The notes under the pieces were generated by a model, which was given only the letters and a program-made list of their open reading frames with translations, made no database searches and was not told where the DNA came from. A stretch of DNA of 7,276 nucleotides from Alphaproteobacteria bacterium (GTDB lineage Bacteria; Pseudomonadota; Alphaproteobacteria; GCA-2731375): positions 1 through 7,276 of the forward strand of contig JANQKO010000569.1 of the NCBI GenBank assembly GCA_028281075.1. The letters are read 5' to 3'. Below, in pieces: positions 5,307-7,276 of the stretch. The position numbers and the translations under genes are program-made. Position 1 is the first letter of the stretch. Each line of letters opens with the position of its first letter.

Positions 5307-5984
5307 ATGAACATCATCACATTCGGCGCGAGCGGCGACGTCGGACGCCGCGTCGTGGCCGAGGCCCTGGCGCGGGAACACGGCGTCACGGCCGTCGTCC
5401 GACGGGAAACGAAGGGGCAGGCGCTGCCGGCGTCGGCGGCCGTGTGTGTCGCCGATGCCTTGCATACCGAACGGATCGCCGAATTGATGGCGGGCCACGA
5501 TCTCGCGATCAGCGCGCTCAGGCCGCCCGACGGCCAGGAAGAAATGCTCGTTGCCCTGACCCGGTCGGTGCTGCGGGCCGCCGGGCGGTCCGGCCTGCCC
5601 ATCATCGTCGTTGGTGGCGCGGCGAGCTTGATGCTGCCGGACCGGAACGGCCACACCGTTCTGAGCGCGCCGGGCTTCCTGCCCGAGGCCGTGCTGCCGA
5701 TCGCGAAGGCGTGCCAGGCGCAATACGACCTGATCGCGACCGAGCGCCATGTCGACTGGTCCTATCTCTGTCCACCCGCGCTGCTGCGCCCCGGCATCCG
5801 CACGGGCCGCTATCGCCTCGGTTCGGACGTCCTGCTGGTCGATGCCGACGGCGGGTCGGCGATCTCGATGGAAGATTTCGCCGTCGCGTTGATCGACGAG
5901 GCCGAGACGCCGCGACACCGGCGATCGCGGTTCACCGTCGCCCATGCGCACCAGCCGAACCGTGACCACGCGACAGCCGCCTGA
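5307..5984 (+). CDS. NAD(P)-binding atypical SDR protein (COG2910, putative NADH-flavin reductase)
   Basis: This 225-residue protein is an NAD(P)H-binding, NmrA/atypical-SDR-like Rossmann protein. The nucleotide-binding loop GASGDVG is at 7-13, VVRRETK (30-36) follows strand 2, an acidic D50 lies after strand 3, and VVGGAASLML (101-110) follows strand 4. The C-terminal run DWSYLCPPALLRPGIRTGRYR (150-170), then LLVDADGGSAISMEDFAVALIDE (176-198), is characteristic of the COG2910/YwnB group. Members are annotated as putative NADH-flavin or quinone-type reductases, mostly without biochemical proof. GGGAGA lies just before the ATG. The 27-nt gap after the EamA gene indicates co-transcription under MarR control, suggesting that export and reduction act on the same toxic or signalling compound. 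Its stop codon is in one arm of an inverted repeat shared with the convergent gene. Cytosolic; the substrate is unknown. Confidence 0.88.
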   Translation: MNIITFGASGDVGRRVVAEALAREHGVTAVVRRETKGQALPASAAVCVADALHTERIAELMAGHDLAISALRPPDGQEEMLVALTRSVLRAAGRSGLPIIVVGGAASLMLPDRNGHTVLSAPGFLPEAVLPIAKACQAQYDLIATERHVDWSYLCPPALLRPGIRTGRYRLGSDVLLVDADGGSAISMEDFAVALIDEAETPRHRRSRFTVAHAHQPNRDHATAA

Positions 5985-6012
5985 CCGCGCAAAGGGGGGG
6001 CGGGGTCAGGCG
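5978..6012. terminator. Candidate bidirectional terminator between convergent genes
   Basis: CGCCTGACC (5978-5986) and GGTCAGGCG (6004-6012) are perfect 9-bp complements around a 17-nt loop with a G7 run. The plus-strand stop (5982-5984) lies in the left arm and the minus-strand stop (6006-6008) in the right arm. A short GTTTGTG follows on the plus strand; the minus-strand side has no U-tract. The geometry suits a shared terminator, but the long loop makes it less stable. Confidence 0.45.
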
Positions 6013-6548
6013 CGTTTGTGTCGAAGGACCTCGTCGCGGAGCGCCGCCGCCGGCCGGCTGGCGTCCAGCCGGATCACAGGACACGGCAGCTCGCGCATCC
6101 AGGTCTCGTGCAGATCGAGGCTGCGCACCGGCGTCGTCGCCGTGTCGTAGCTGCGCGCCCAATCCATGAACGCGACATGCGCGGCATGCATGTCGCCGTC
6201 CGGCGCGATGCGTGGGCCATGGCGGTCCCGTTCCCGCCGCGCCAGCCGGGCCATGCGCGGCGCCGGCGGCAGATACAGAAAGACCGCCAGCGTGAAACGC
6301 GGGATCAGCGGGTCGCCCCAGCCGCAGAGCGAGCCCGACAGAACCCAGTCATCCGATTCGCGAATGTCCCGCTCGATCATGGCGATGCGCTCCGCGGGAT
6401 CGCGCTTTTCGGTGAATGGCGGGTCGGTCGGCTGCCAGTAGTAGGCATCGGTGTCGAGGAAGCCGCCACCCATCCGTTCGGCCAGTGTCCGTCCCAGTGT
6501 CGTCGTCCCGGACCCGGAGGCGCCGAAGATGTGGATTCGCTGGGGCAT
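6006..6548 (-). CDS. P-loop NTPase, adenylate/shikimate kinase-like, with lysine-less Walker A
   Basis: This 180-residue protein is a single-domain P-loop protein of the small-molecule kinase type, cytosolic. The phosphate-binding loop is GASGSGTTTLG (9-19), in which the position normally held by the Walker A lysine (G-x4-G-K-[ST]) is T15. LDTDAYYWQPTDPPFTEKR (31-49) resembles the substrate-binding segment of adenylate/shikimate kinase-like proteins, WVLSGSLCGWGD (68-79) matches the strand-3 region, FLYLP (90-94) is the strand before the lid, and the Arg-rich RMARLARRERDRHG (98-111) resembles a lid. GSGTTTLG-type loops recur in a group usually labelled AAA-family ATPase or adenylate kinase, so the change is probably ancestral rather than a local mutation. 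The start at 6548 has no good Shine-Dalgarno. It is convergent with the reductase gene and divergent from the TauD-like gene. Substrate and activity are unknown. Confidence 0.82.
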   Translation of the reverse strand: MPQRIHIFGASGSGTTTLGRTLAERMGGGFLDTDAYYWQPTDPPFTEKRDPAERIAMIERDIRESDDWVLSGSLCGWGDPLIPRFTLAVFLYLPPAPRMARLARRERDRHGPRIAPDGDMHAAHVAFMDWARSYDTATTPVRSLDLHETWMRELPCPVIRLDASRPAAALRDEVLRHKRA

Positions 6549-6592
6549 TGTCGCGGGAGACGGTTCGATGGCGGCAGCGTTCGACCGGGCCG

Positions 6593-6620
6593 TTTATACC
6601 CGATCCGCGGCCCGGCGGAA
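6593..6620 (-). promoter_or_regulatory. Possible promoter of the P-loop kinase gene
   Basis: On the minus strand TATAAA (6593-6598) stands out in GC-rich DNA as a -10 box. A weak -35 candidate, TTCCGC (6615-6620), lies 16 bp upstream. The implied leader is about 38 nt. Confidence 0.4.
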
Positions 6621-6637
6621 CCGTCCCCGCGCGCCGA

Positions 6638-6666
6638 TTCCGCGCGCGCGGAAATTGTTCTAGACT
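6638..6666 (+). promoter_or_regulatory. Palindrome and possible promoter of the TauD-like gene
   Basis: TTCCGCGCGCGCGGAA (6638-6653) is a perfect 16-bp palindrome. TAGACT (6661-6666), within TTCTAGACTCCGG, is a -10-like hexamer about 42 nt before the start codon. The half-site TTCCGC (6638-6643) would occupy the -35 position with a 17-bp spacer, so a protein binding the palindrome could act as repressor or activator. No binding factor is identifiable. Confidence 0.35.
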
Positions 6667-6707
6667 CCGGCCGAACGGGCGTTTGGATCGTGAAGGATGC
6701 GCGGATC

Positions 6708-7276
6708 ATGGTGGCGAGGAACTGGCAGATCAGGCGCCTGACGGCGGCGTTGGGCGCGGAGGTCACGGGGTTGACGCTCGCCGAGACCGGCGCGGCCGAC
6801 ATGCCCGAGATCAGGCGCCTGCTGCACGAACACATGGTGTTGTTCTTTCCCGACCAGCACATGGCGGCCGACGACCATGTCGCCTTCGGCCGCCATTTCG
6901 GGCCGCTCGAAGGTCACCCGAACCTGACCGATCGCAACCGCAAGGCGCATCCCGAGCTGTTCCGCCTCGCCGCCAGCCAGGGCGGCATCGCCGACGAGTG
7001 GCACACCGACCTCACCTTCCTGCCGCAACCGGCGCTGATGTCGATCCTGAATATGAAGCAGTGCCCGGATGTCGGCGGCGACACCATGTGGAGCAGCCTG
7101 TTCGCCGCCTACGAGGGCCTGTCGCCGCCCATGCGGGACCTCTGCGACGGCCTCAGCGCGCTGCACGACGCCCATCCGCACGACCGCGCCGACCGCATGA
7201 CCATCCATCCGCTGGTCCGCATCGACCGCGACAGCGGCCGCAAGGCGCTCTACGTGAACGAGCACTTCACCCGGCG
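6708..7276 (+). CDS. TauD/TfdA-family Fe(II)/2-oxoglutarate-dependent dioxygenase (5' part, runs off the window)
   Basis: The first 189 residues are present, open to the end of the window. The N terminus WQIRRLTAALGAEVTGLTL matches the conserved start of TauD-like dioxygenases. H99 and D101 in EWHTDLTF form the HxD part of the iron facial triad, and T126 in GGDTMWSS is the family's 2-oxoglutarate-contacting threonine. HPLVRIDRDSGRKALYVNEHFTR (167-189) is the conserved segment before the substrate region. The distal iron histidine and the 2-oxoglutarate-binding arginine should lie beyond the window. ATG at 6708 is chosen (AAGGA 10 nt upstream); an in-frame GTG at 6690 has no ribosome binding site. 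Members oxidise taurine, alkylsulfonates, phenoxyacetates or other compounds. No taurine transporter or sulfur gene is visible here, so the substrate is unassigned and a tauD name would be unsafe. Confidence 0.9.
   Translation, partial: MVARNWQIRRLTAALGAEVTGLTLAETGAADMPEIRRLLHEHMVLFFPDQHMAADDHVAFGRHFGPLEGHPNLTDRNRKAHPELFRLAASQGGIADEWHTDLTFLPQPALMSILNMKQCPDVGGDTMWSSLFAAYEGLSPPMRDLCDGLSALHDAHPHDRADRMTIHPLVRIDRDSGRKALYVNEHFTR

Noticed and set aside
6727..6821. Exact 14-nt direct repeat AGATCAGGCGCCTG, twice, 81 bp apart
   Set aside because: Both copies are in the same frame of the TauD-like gene and encode IRRL within normal helices; coincidence of codon choice is sufficient.
1..7276. tRNA, rRNA, CRISPR array, transposase, riboswitch or toxin-antitoxin pair
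   Set aside because: I looked for characteristic sequences and repeated spacing and saw none; covariance-model searches were not possible.

Overview
The window looks like a chromosomal segment of a high-GC alphaproteobacterium. GC content is roughly two thirds or more and codon third positions are strongly G/C. The -10-like boxes and the protein families (SseB, MDR-type reductase, prolidase-like amidohydrolase, MarR, EamA, TauD) fit an environmental, Rhodospirillales-like genome, but the exact order is inference. I see no tRNA, rRNA, CRISPR array, phage gene or transposase.

Layout, left to right. Positions 1-104 are non-coding and hold a short period-8 repeat. Minus strand: an SseB-family protein (105-944), preceded by two stem-loops and a previously easy-to-miss 44-residue ORF (1038-1172) with a near-perfect Shine-Dalgarno. 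A 58-bp near-symmetric dyad (1252-1309) separates this small ORF from a divergent plus-strand, zinc-independent MDR/CurA-type NADP-dependent oxidoreductase (1354-2361). A convergent gap (2362-2503) with REP-like repeated motifs follows. Then, on the minus strand, come a metal-dependent amidohydrolase (2504-3727) and a MarR-family regulator (3835-4323).

The best-resolved regulatory unit is the 4324-4406 region. Two near-identical MarR-type palindromes overlap two face-to-face promoters, one for marR and one for a plus-strand pair: an EamA/DMT exporter (4407-5279) and a COG2910-type NAD(P)-binding reductase (5307-5984). This is a compact sensor + exporter + reductase cassette, probably induced by a small molecule that releases MarR.

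The operon ends tail to tail with a minus-strand P-loop kinase-like protein (6006-6548). Both stop codons lie in the two arms of one inverted repeat. Divergent from the kinase, an Fe(II)/2-oxoglutarate dioxygenase of the TauD family begins at 6708 and runs off the window end.

Most genes are recognisable families with unknown substrates. The less ordinary items are the small ORF, the symmetric dyad beside it, the mirror-image MarR promoter/operator, and the lysine-less Walker A motif of the P-loop protein. I see no clear evidence of an entirely new multi-gene system.
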